DNA of 64,000 nt from Spirogloea muscicola (taxonomy: Eukaryota > Streptophyta > Zygnematophyceae > Spirogloeales > Spirogloeaceae), in the NCBI GenBank assembly GCA_009602725.1, contig WELB01000064.1, positions 425,751 to 489,750 on the forward strand, written 5' to 3'. This document shows positions 31,256 through 39,639 of the stretch, piece by piece. A program made the position numbers and the translations under genes. Position 1 is the first letter of the stretch, and every line of letters begins with the position of its first letter. A model generated the notes under the pieces. The model did no database searches, was not told where the DNA came from, and saw nothing but the letters and a program-made list of their open reading frames with translations.

Positions 31256-32106
31256 AACGGTGCCGGTAACATTACATGATTGTATCGTATCTACCATATG
31301 GAAGTCCCAAACGGTACCGGTAGGTTTTGCTCCACTGTATGTAGCTAAGTACGGTTCGAGGTCCCGGACTCCGTACCACGTGCGCACGCCTCGGGCCCAC
31401 GCCCTGCGGGCTGGCCGGGTGGGCCAGCTCTCCCTCAGGCCAACGTCTTGCGGGCTGTGGGCCAGCTTGGCCTCATGGCCTCATGGCCACAGTCCTCATG
31501 TCCTCAGTCCCTTGGCCCCGTGAGCCAGGCTCTTGGCTTGGCACGCCACCTCCTTGGCGCTAGTCCCTTTGGACTCGTGCTACAGGCCTCTGGCCCTGTG
31601 CGCCAGCCTCTGGCACTTGTCGTGTCCCCTTGTCAGGCCCGCCCCTCCGGGGAGGACCTTGGGGGCGACCCTCGTCACACCCTCAGGGGAGGGGTGGCAG
31701 ATGGAACGCTTACCAGTAGTAGGCAGAGGCCAGAATTCTCAGTCGGACCCGTGACACCAAGAGAGGCACAGCCCTGCTGCTGCCTGCAGCCGCAGCCGCC
31801 GCCACAGCTCTGCTGCTGCCGCCTGCTGCCCAGCCCGTCGCCGCAGCTCGTCGCTGCGGGCCTCGCCGGCTCTCCGTATGTAATATGGCTGCGCCCCTTG
31901 CGGGGACAGTTGCTGACCCTGGTCGACGCGCCGCCTTTCGGCGGTGCCTCAGGGTAAGACTTCCGCTGCGCTCTGTGCGCATTTGTGTGCGCTGTGTGCG
32001 CTGGCGTTCCACTCTGTAAGGGAGTTGTCTCCAAAACACCCTATGTCCGAAACCCAAACAGGACGTTCTGACTCTAGCTTGTGTGGGTAGGGACAGAGAT
32101 GTCACA
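31256..32106 (+). repeat. LTR-D continuation (5' LTR of the outer element)
   Basis: Continues the LTR started at 24294-24326 after the AACGG duplication, through AACATTACATG and GGAAGTCCCAAACGG, the CTTCCGCTGCGC block, to GATGTCACA at 32106. Integrase C-terminal sequence starts immediately afterwards, so nearly all of this outer element between 5' LTR and integrase tail is deleted. Confidence 0.82.
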
Positions 32107-32585
32107 GTTGGTACGCATAAGTTGCTGCCAAAGTGGGTTGGACCTTTCCGTGTCATGCGCCTGGTTGGCAAGGTCGCATATGAGATTGATACACCGGTAC
32201 AATGGAAAATCCACAAAGTTATCCACGTGTCTCAACTCGAGCCATACCATGCGGATGGCCGTGTCCAACCGCCCCCACCTCCCCTCGTTGTTGATGGCGC
32301 GGAGGAGTTTCAAGTGGAGGAGATTTTGTCACACCGGGACAATCTTTGTGGGTGTTGTACATCTCGTGAGTACCTCATCAAGTGGCTCGGCATTGGGCCT
32401 GAGCACAATACTTGGTAATCAGCGGCCAATCTTGCTCATTGCCCTTCCCACGTCCAGCAGTATTTGACAGGAGGCCAAGCCTCTTCTCTCCGTCCTCCAA
32501 AATCTTTCCGCCGGGCTAAACACCCTGGGTATCTGTCGTGCTCCCTTCTTGTTCCCGAGGACGTGAACATCTAAGTGGGGAGGTA
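32107..32585 (+). pseudogene. Integrase C-terminus and chromodomain of the outer LTR-D element
   Basis: Open from 32107 to 32416: LLPKWVGPFRVMRLVGKVAY (GPY/F-like domain), HVSQLEPYHADG, then a chromodomain EEFQVEEILSHRDNL ... YLIKWLGIGPEHNTW with a stop directly after W. The polypurine-type GTGGGGAGGTA (32574-32585) precedes the 3' LTR. This is all that remains of that element's coding capacity. Confidence 0.85.
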
Positions 32586-32781
32586 TGTAATGTTCCCTCC
32601 GTCTGAGAGTGCTAACGGTGCTGGTAATCTTACATGATCGTATCGGATCTACCGTTTGGAAGTCCCAAACGGTACGGGTAGCCTTGCTCCACTGTATGAG
32701 TAGCTAAGTACGGTCCGAGGCCCCCAGCTGCGTACCGCACGTGCACCTACGTGCACCGCCAGGAGGCGCCGCTTCGCGTCC
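32586..32781 (+). repeat. LTR-D 3' LTR, left part
   Basis: Starts TGTAATGTTCCCTCCG and matches 24294-24326 plus 31256 onward. It is interrupted at 32781 by the LTR-B element; the CGTCC at 32777-32781 is repeated at 38384-38388, where this LTR resumes. Confidence 0.88.
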
Positions 32782-33331
32782 TGTAATGAAACAGCCGTCT
32801 CGTTAAGCCACATGGCTCTGTTGCCATTACATGACCAATTATTTGGGCCAGCTGACCCGCCAGCTGGCGGGCTGGCTGGCCGGGCAAGTGGCCCGCCCGG
32901 GTGCGGGCCCCGCCCGTCCCGAAATACCCCTCGCCAGGATCCGCCCGTTCGAGGGAGGATCTTTGGGCCTGCCGCAAGGCGGGCCTTGGGGCGAACCTGC
33001 TCACACCCCTGGAGGGGGGGTGGCACGGGGAAGCACCAAGGAGCCTCAGGGGCTGAGTGAGGCTCATCAATCAGTTGGAGCCCGGGAAGCCCAGGAGCAG
33101 CCTTGCCGCTGCTCGCCGCTGCAGCCGCCGCTGCACTCTGCTGCGGGGCCTGCTGTGCCGGCCTGCGCCCAGGAAGTGGAGTTGCCGTCAAGGCGGCGCC
33201 ACAAGGCCTGTCTTCCGCTGCGCTATGCGCTAGTGCTTTCTTGTGTAGTGGGTTGGCCTCTGAACCCCCTATGCTCGAACCCAATAAGGACTGCTCTGTC
33301 TAACTGCGTGTTTAGGGCTAGGTTCCTTGCA
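32782..33331 (+). repeat. 5' LTR of the LTR-B element
   Basis: 550 bp from TGTAATGAAACAGCC to TTCCTTGCA, followed by ATT and the primer site. It includes a GGCGGGCTGGCTGGCCGGG palindromic stretch (32866-32890) and the CTTCCGCTGCGC block common to all families here. Confidence 0.9.
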
Positions 33332-33334
33332 ATT

Positions 33335-33346
33335 TGGTATCAGAGG
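33335..33346 (+). promoter_or_regulatory. Primer-binding site of the LTR-B element
   Basis: TGGTATCAGAGG, identical to the LTR-A primer site although the LTRs are unrelated in sequence. The leader 33347-33829 follows and includes a CAAAGTTGAAGTGCTTGCC block also found inverted at 16440-16465. Confidence 0.9.
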
Positions 33347-33829
33347 CGGTCTTGCATCCATCGCGCTTGTGACTTCTTGTGCTCGCTGCTGATAATGCAA
33401 GGATCCCCTTGATATGCTGGCTTGACTTTTTCTGTCAAAGTTGAAGTGCTTGCCAGACGTTGGTCCGTGAGGCGGCTCAGCGGAAGCGCCGGATGCAGAT
33501 GCATCTTTGCGCAGAGCCAGCGGCGACCAACGCCAGATTGCGGACTGATCCTCGAGGACCACTTGCTGCGTTCGCTACTCTGGAGGTGAAGCTTGAGCTT
33601 GCAGCTTTTGTGTGGTGAGGTCAGTCGTGTGACCAGCATTAATTGTGAGCATCGGTCTTGGTCACATAGCGGCTGTCTGCCTGCCTGCTGATTGAGGTGG
33701 GGATTTGTGCGCTGCCTTGCTTGCTCGCTTGCTGCTGCAGCAGTCTTGCGATGTCTTGTATTGCAGTATGGAGGGTGTAGTTTGCTGACTGTCGGAGCTG
33801 AATTGATCCTTCAGTGTCCCTCAGACAGA

Positions 33830-34652
33830 ATGGCTTCACGTACCTCCAGCGCAAGATCCGGCCCTCCTCGGACGGCAGCGCGGTCGGCTGTGGATGCAGC
33901 GGCTGCTGTGGAGCGGTCGGCTGTGGATGCAGCGGCTGCGGCGCGGTCGGCTGCGGATGCAGCGGCTGCCGCGGAGCGGACGGCTGTGGATGCAGCGGCT
34001 GCTATAGGACGGTCGGCTGTGGATGCAGCGGCTGCTATAGGACGGTCGGCTGTGGATGCAGCGGCTGCCGCGGAGCCGGTCGGCTGTGGATGCAGCGGCT
34101 GCGGCAAGGCCAGATACTGTGGATGCAGTGGCTGCTGCGGGGCAAGCCCTTGAGGGGCACGCCGAGCTCGGAGCCGAAGGCCACGAGGGCTTGTCGGCTG
34201 AGGAGGTGCAGCGGATGGCCCTTCTTGAGCAGGACTTGGCAGCAACCAAGCTTACGGCGGACCCAGCTCAATACCGGCTCAATGCAAGGATTTGCTCAGA
34301 GCAGCGGTCCCTCCTCGTCCGGCAGCGCGCCACAGAGCGGCACCTGCAAGAGGTGGATGCCTCGGTGCATTTGGTGCGAAAGAGCAACGGCCCCCCAGAG
34401 CATGGACTTGCTTGGGCCCATGCACCCAGGCAATACTCCGGTCACGACGACCGGGGTGGGTGCCAGCCTTGGCTCGACGAGATGGACGAGTGCTTTATTT
34501 GCTCGCTCACGACGGCGGAGGCCCGCGTGCGTCTCGCGTCAACCTACCTCGTCGGGGAGCCAAGAGAATGGTGGAATTCCATCAAGAGGGGCTCGACGCC
34601 TGCAGAGTACAACCGATGGGACTTCTTCTGCAGCTCTCTCTTGTCCACATAA
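33830..34652 (+). pseudogene. LTR-B gag, repeat-bearing N-terminus
   Basis: ATG at 33830 begins MASRTSSARSGPPRTAARSAVD. The next 75 residues are tandem copies of a roughly 11-residue unit (RSAVDAAAAxE), encoded by about 33-bp DNA repeats through 34130. A single extra base near 34076 shifts the frame; the second frame continues through ALLEQDLAATKL, QYSGHDDRGGCQPWLDEMDEC, STYLVGEPREWWNSIKRG and NRWDFFCSSLLS to a TAA at 34650-34652. The Gag core then continues beyond that stop. Both defects are single changes, suggesting recent inactivation. Confidence 0.82.
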
Positions 34653-36098
34653 GGGGACCCTCACGAGGAGCTGCACGCCCGTGACGACCTCGATGCTCTC
34701 CACATGGAGGGTGAAGGCAAGGAGGCCTTTGAGGCCTATCTTTGGACCTTCCGGCTTCTGCTCTCCAAGCTACACACCGAGCCTATGCGTCCCATTGAGC
34801 AATGTCAACGCTTCAAGGCTGGATTGCCTAAGCGTTATCGCGAATTTGTCGCGGTGGTTTCCACGACGGCGAAACAGCTCACGGACTTCACCACAATGGT
34901 GGAGCAAGCCCGCAAGGTGCTTGGGGCGACGCAGCTTGCAGGACCGAGCAAGTGTCCCCTGCTGGAGGCAGGCGCTTCTGATGCAGACCGACGCAACAAG
35001 CGGTTCCAACCACGCCAAGATTCGACCGCGCGTCCACAAGGCGGCTTCTCCAAGCCGCGCGTGGAGGAAGCGGGATGCTTCAAGTGCGGTGACCTGGGCC
35101 ACATTCTCAGGGACTGCCCGGCGGCATCTTCGAGGCCACGTCCACAGCGCCCGATGGGCCGGGACAAGGGCGGCTTCAATGGGAAGCGTGAGTGCCTGAC
35201 CCTTGCCTCTGGGAGCCACATCATTCAGCCAGACGCACTTGAGCTGTTTGATCTTGTTGGCATTGCTTGCCCGCCAACCGTGCCGATTGTGCGCTCCATA
35301 TCTGCCTTATTGCAAGGCCTGGAGGCCGGAGGGCCTCTATTTGTGTGGATTGCCCACAATGCTTTGCAAATGGCTGCTGATGTTTACTTGAGCTGGCCTG
35401 AGCGCCGTGAGGCTGAAGAAATGCTGTTCTTCATTGTGCCGCAGAGGCGCGGCGTGATTAGTCGAGCTCCGCTGGGGATGGACCTGTTATGCTCGCACGA
35501 AGCGGGCCACAGGCTCCTTAGGCGCAGCGTCGAAGGCTCTCAGCATAGACCTTACCCGACCTCGGTCCGGGTCTACATCACTCGCACCCCATTCCTGGGC
35601 AGCGTCCAAGGTGGACACACTATGCTGTTTGAGGGGCTGGTTGCTATGGCACCAGCTAGGTTCCTCGTAGATTCAGGAGCCTCAGTGTCCTTCGTGAGTG
35701 GGGATTTGGTGTGCTCCGCTGGCTTTCATTTGCAAGCAGACTGTTTATTTGGCGTGACATTGGCCGATGGCCACCCCACCAATGTGCTGGGGTTATGCAA
35801 GGTGTCAATCCGCATTCAGAAATACAAAGCCGAGGTGCCTTGCTACGCAATTGCGTTGTCCGTCCCCTTTGGTGTCATATTGGGAGATGACTGGCTTCGT
35901 GCCACATCAGCATGCTTTGACTATGAACGCCGAACTTGCACGGTACAACGTGGCGCACAGCGCCTTGTCCTATGCAAGCAGTCTCCCTGTGCACCGCTGC
36001 TGGCGGCAGGGGCTTCCATTCTGCTGTCCGCCATGCAAATGAAGCAATTATTCACAAGAACAAAGTGCAGATGGCATTTCTTGTGCTGGTGGCATTGA
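34653..36098 (+). pseudogene. LTR-B gag C-terminus, zinc knuckle and protease
   Basis: One frame is open from just after the TAA at 34650-34652 to the stop at 36098 (the first ATG in it is at 34704). It covers the rest of the Gag core (LWTFRLLLSKLHTEPM, CQRFKAGLPKRY), a CCHC knuckle CFKCGDLGHILRDC (35076-35117), a long connector with ALELFDLVGIACPP and SISALLQGLEAGGPL, and a retropepsin with FLVDSGASVSF near 35663 and the flap or second-lobe block FGVILGDDWL near 35870. The knuckle and the protease DSGA triad are intact. The frame ends past the protease without entering RT; RT lies in another frame after 36099. Confidence 0.82.
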
Positions 36099-37660
36099 AT
36101 GACAAGTCTAAGCCTGACTTGTGTGTGAGTGCTGCGGATTCACACGGCGAGGTTCTTGATAAGCTTCTGGACGAGTTCGCGGCTGTATTTCCCGACTCTC
36201 TTCCAGCCGGTCTGCCTCCTCACCGAGGTGTGGCTCATACAATGCATGGGAGCCAGGCGCCATACGGAGCAGCCATTTCTCTTTGTCAAAAGGAGGATGG
36301 CACTCTACGGATGGGCATTGATTTCCGGAAATTAAGTGAGCTTACTCTCAAGAATCCTCGCAACATTAGCGGCGCTGATGCGTTGGCTGCCTTGAATGCT
36401 TCTGGAGTGCGGGCTGCAGGGCTGCGTCCGACTCGTCAAGCTTCTCGGCAAACTACGGCTGACCTCTCTGAGCTCTATGTCCGCATCCGTCAAGGGTATG
36501 GCAAAGACTCATGGTCGGCTGAAGTCGCCAACGTAAGCACCCTCAGTGATGATAAAGGCTTCTGGTGGCAAGGCGACGCTGTTGTGGTCGATGCCTTGCG
36601 CACCGAAATAAGGCAGGAGCTGCATGCTCCGCCTTACAATTATCATTTGGGAATGAGCAAAACCATCCAGGCTGTTCGACGCCTCTTTTGATGGAGGGGC
36701 TTTTCAGCCCAGGTTTCGGCGAAGGATTTCGCTGACATCTTTGTGATAAGGTGTAGAAATTGCATGGAGTACCTGAGAGGTTGGTCTCGGACCGCAACCC
36801 TCGCTTCACAGGTCACTTCTGGAAAGAAATCTGCAAGATTCTTGGCACAAAACAAGCCATGTCCACAGCCTTTCATCCACAAACGGATGGCCAAACTGTG
36901 CGAATGACTCGACTTCTCGAGGACATGTTGGCAACCCGTCATGCAGTATTTGGCTCTAGCTGAACATGCTGCACAATGCCTATCATGCGTCCACAAAAGA
37001 GACTCCAATTTTCCTCAACTATGGTCAGCATCCCCGAGCTCCACTTCAGGGGGGAGGCCGGAACGAGTTCCCGCCGCGGTAGCCTTTACTGGGACTCTTT
37101 TGGAGGCTCAGAGACGAGCTTGGCAGTTCTTGGAAATTGCCCAGAGTCGCCAGAAGGCTTATGCTGACAAACATCGGAAGGACGTGTTCTTCGATGTTGG
37201 TGCGCGAGTGCTGCTTAGCGCGGGTACTGAGCTTCCCTAGTGTGTTGTCTTGTCTGGTAGTGTAGTCCTTTTCCAGCACCTCTTCTTCGGCTTCAGACAT
37301 TGTCCATTGTTTTTGGGCTGGCCTTGCCAGCCCTTCGTCTCTATGGGCAAGCACTTCTTAGCACGAAGCACTCATGCTTGCGGGCTCTGGGTACGCGCCT
37401 TGAGTTTGAGGTGAAAAGATCTTGTCTCACAGGGACAAGCCTCGAGGGCATACGACCCGTGAGTTTCTGGTGAAGTGGCTCGGGTATGGGCCTGAGCACA
37501 ACACGTGGGAGCCTGCGGCCAATTTGGTACATTGTCCAGATGCTCTCAGGGAATAAATACCTGGCCAAGGTTGGTAATGCTCCCAGGCTTGGTCGAGGCA
37601 GCAGCCGTCGGGTGTAAATCTGTCGGCTGTTCTCTCGAGGTTCCCGAGGACGTGGACGCC
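36099..37660 (+). pseudogene. LTR-B pol with internal deletions (RT start, integrase, chromodomain)
   Basis: A frame open from 35936 to 36691 starts as RT leader (DKLLDEFAAVFPDSLPAGLPPH, QAPYGAAISL, MGIDFRKLSELTLKN). It then jumps in frame to the RNase H-integrase linker (NISGADALAALNASG, LSELYVRIRQGYG), so YLDD and RNase H are deleted. It continues into HLGMSKTIQAVRRLF. A second deletion fuses this to the integrase core (VSAKDFADIF, VSDRNPRFTGHFWKEIC, AFHPQTDGQT). The C-terminal part and a chromodomain ([13 protein letters not shown] ... [16 protein letters not shown], about 37396-37515) follow, interrupted by a non-LTR piece. Confidence 0.85.
37223..37357 (+). mobile_element. Short non-LTR 3'-end insertion with 9-bp TSD
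   Basis: 135 bp carrying only the family 3' UTR, including TTTTTGGGCTGG and CCAGCCCTTCG, inserted in the integrase C-terminal codons. CTTAGCGCG (37214-37222) and CTTAGCACG (37358-37366) flank it. The integrase sequence GARVLLS ... HSCLRALGTR is continuous when it is removed. Confidence 0.8.
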
Positions 37661-37674
37661 AGAGTGGGGAGGTA

Positions 37675-38383
37675 TGTAATGAAACAGCCGTCTGGTTAAG
37701 CCACATGGCTCTGTTGGCATTACATGACCGACTATTTGGGCCAGCTGACCCGCCAGCTGGCGGGCTGGCTGGCCGGGCAAGTGGCCCGCCCGGGTGCGGG
37801 TCCCGCCCGTCCCGAAATACTCCTCGCCAGGATCCGCCCGTTCGAGGGAGGATCTTTGGGCCTGCCGCAAGGCGGGCCTTGGGGCGAACCTGCTCACACC
37901 CCTGGAGGGGGGGTGGCACGGGGAAGCACCAAGGAGCCTCAGGGGCTGAGGCTCATCAATCAGTTGGAGCCCGGGAAGCCCAGGAGCAGCCTTGCCGCTG
38001 CTCGCCGCCGCAGCAGCCGCCGCACTGCCGCGGGCCTGCTGCGGTGCGCCCGTGGCTGCGCCCGTCAAGGGCCAGTCGCTGGTCTGCGCCCAGGAGGTGG
38101 AGTCGCCGCCAGACGGCGGCGCCACAGGGCCTGTCTTCCGCTGCGCATTGCGCTAGTGCTTCCTGGTGTAGTGGGTTGGCTCCTAAACCCACTATCTTCG
38201 AACTCAATAAGGACTCTCTCCCTCTAACTGCGTGTTCAGAGCGAGATTCACTACAGGGCCTGTCTTCCGCTGCGCTATGCGCTAGTGCTTCCTTGAGTAG
38301 TGGGTTGGCCTCTAAAACCCCTATGCTCGAACCCAATAAGGACTGCTCTCTCTAATTGCGTGTTTAGGGCTAGGTTCCTTACA
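37675..38383 (+). repeat. 3' LTR of the LTR-B element with duplicated R-U5
   Basis: Starts TGTAATGAAACAGCC after the polypurine tract. The last 128 bp occur twice in tandem: 38128-38255 (ending TTCACTACA) and 38256-38383 (ending TTCCTTACA). The distal copy is closer to the 5' LTR end. A further segment near 38030-38090, absent from the 5' LTR, resembles the LTR-B copy at 11630-11700, so this LTR looks recombinant. Confidence 0.88.
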
Positions 38384-38934
38384 CGTCCCCTTTGTGCCGC
38401 CATAGGCGCCGCTTCGCGTCTCCCTTGTGCCGCCCTAGGTGCCGCTTTACATCTCCTTTGTGCCGCCCAGGGCGCCGCTCGCGTTCCCCTTTGTCCGGCC
38501 CGCCCCTCCTAGGGCCCTAGGGCCCTTGGGGCAACCCTCGTCACACCCTCAGGGGAGGGGTGGCAGGAGAAACGCTACAAGTAGTGGCCTTGGCCGGGCT
38601 CCTCAGTCCGACCAACGCCCGAGAGAGACACAGCCCTGCTGCTGCCTAGCCAGCCCCGCTGCTGCCTGCTGCTGCCGCTGCCGCCACAGCTCTGCTGCTG
38701 CCGCCTGCTGCCCAGCCCGTCGCCGCAGCTCATCGCTGCGGGCCCCGCCGGCTCTCTGTAAGTCTATAAGTAGAGTCACCGCCCTAAGGGGGGTGCCTCA
38801 GGGTCAGACTGCCGCTGCGATTTTGTGCGCGTATGTGCGTTGGCGTATGAGGGTTGTCTCTTAAACACCCTGTGCTTGAATCTAAGCCAGGACATTCTGA
38901 CCCTAACTGTGTGATTAGGGGAAAAAATATTACA
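38384..38934 (+). repeat. LTR-D 3' LTR, right part
   Basis: Resumes after the CGTCC duplication (38384-38388) and runs through TGCCGCCNTAGG-type repeats (38393-38470), the GCTGCTGCC-rich core and the GTCAGACTGCCGCTGC block to AATATTACA at 38934. The outer element's ends (before 24294 and after 38934) show no matching duplication. Confidence 0.82.
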
Positions 38935-39431
38935 CTCGAGGTGTTTACGTGGACGGGACATGTCCCCGCGACCGACCGTCGTGAGGCCCGCTCCTGACGG
39001 GGTGGGCGCTTAGGCGGCTTCCACACACCCTGGGAGGGGGGTGGCATTGAAGCATCACGAGCAGTCGGCTGAGACCGAACGGGTCACTTCGATCAGTGAG
39101 ACCAGAGAGAGGCAGAGCCCTGCTTGCCTGCTGCCGCAGCCGCCGCGACAGCCCTGCTGCTGCCGTCTGCTACACAGCCCGTCGCCGCAGCTCGTCGTTG
39201 CGGACAACGCCGGCTCTCCGTAAGTACCATGGCTGCGTCCCATGCTGGGATAGCTATTAAGCCAGACCCTTAGTAGAGTCGCCGCCTTCTGGCGGCGCCT
39301 CAGGGTAAGACTTCCGCTGTGTGTTGTAGTAGTGCTTCACTTTAGGGGTTTGCTGCTAAAACCCCATTGATCGAACTCAATCAGGACGATCAGTTTAACG
39401 CCTAAGTGCGTGTAGGGCTTAGGACGTTTCA
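38935..39431 (+). repeat. LTR-C-like fragment
   Basis: Follows LTR-C in its second half (GAGAGAGGCAGAGCCCTGCTTGCC, CCGCCTTCTGGCGGCGCCTCAGGGTAAGACTTCCGCTG in short blocks) and ends GGACGTTTCA. Its 5' part is truncated. It is joined directly to LTR-D sequence at both ends. Confidence 0.65.
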
Positions 39432-39622
39432 CTGGCTCTCTGTAAGTCTATTGGTAGAGTCAACGCCCTAGGGCGGTGCCTCAGGGTAAGACTTCCGCTG
39501 CGCTCTGTGCTCGCATGTGTGTTGGCGTTCTCCTGTATGAGAATTGTCTCCAAAACACCCTATGTACGAACTTAAGCCACGACACTCTGACCCTAACTGT
39601 GTGATTAGATAGCAATCCTACA
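39432..39622 (+). repeat. LTR-D 3' fragment
   Basis: Repeats the last 190 bp of LTR-D (GGCTCTCTGTAAGTCTAT to GTGTGATTAG, ending ATCCTACA), as at 38748-38934. An isolated terminal remnant. Confidence 0.7.
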
Positions 39623-39639
39623 ACCTGGCTTAGTAGCTG

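Larger units (their letters stand above)
32782..38383 (+). mobile_element. LTR-B Ty3/gypsy element with CGTCC TSD and internally deleted pol
   Basis: A 5.6-kb element: 5' LTR 32782-33331, primer site 33335-33346, leader, gag-protease 33830-36098, a shortened pol, chromodomain, polypurine tract 37661-37674, 3' LTR 37675-38383. CGTCC flanks both ends and the outer LTR-D continues on each side. Internal deletions remove the RT palm, RNase H and most of the integrase finger. A short non-LTR copy sits at 37223-37357. Gag-protease is well preserved, so it may have supplied Gag after losing its own polymerase. Confidence 0.92.

Noticed and set aside
33811-34249. Minus-strand Ala/Ser-rich frames over the LTR-B gag start
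   Set aside because: Shadows of the 33-bp gag repeat, which is read on the plus strand in continuity with the gag core.
32782-38383. A functional autonomous retrotransposon
   Set aside because: The RT palm, RNase H and most of the integrase finger are deleted and gag carries a frameshift and a stop.
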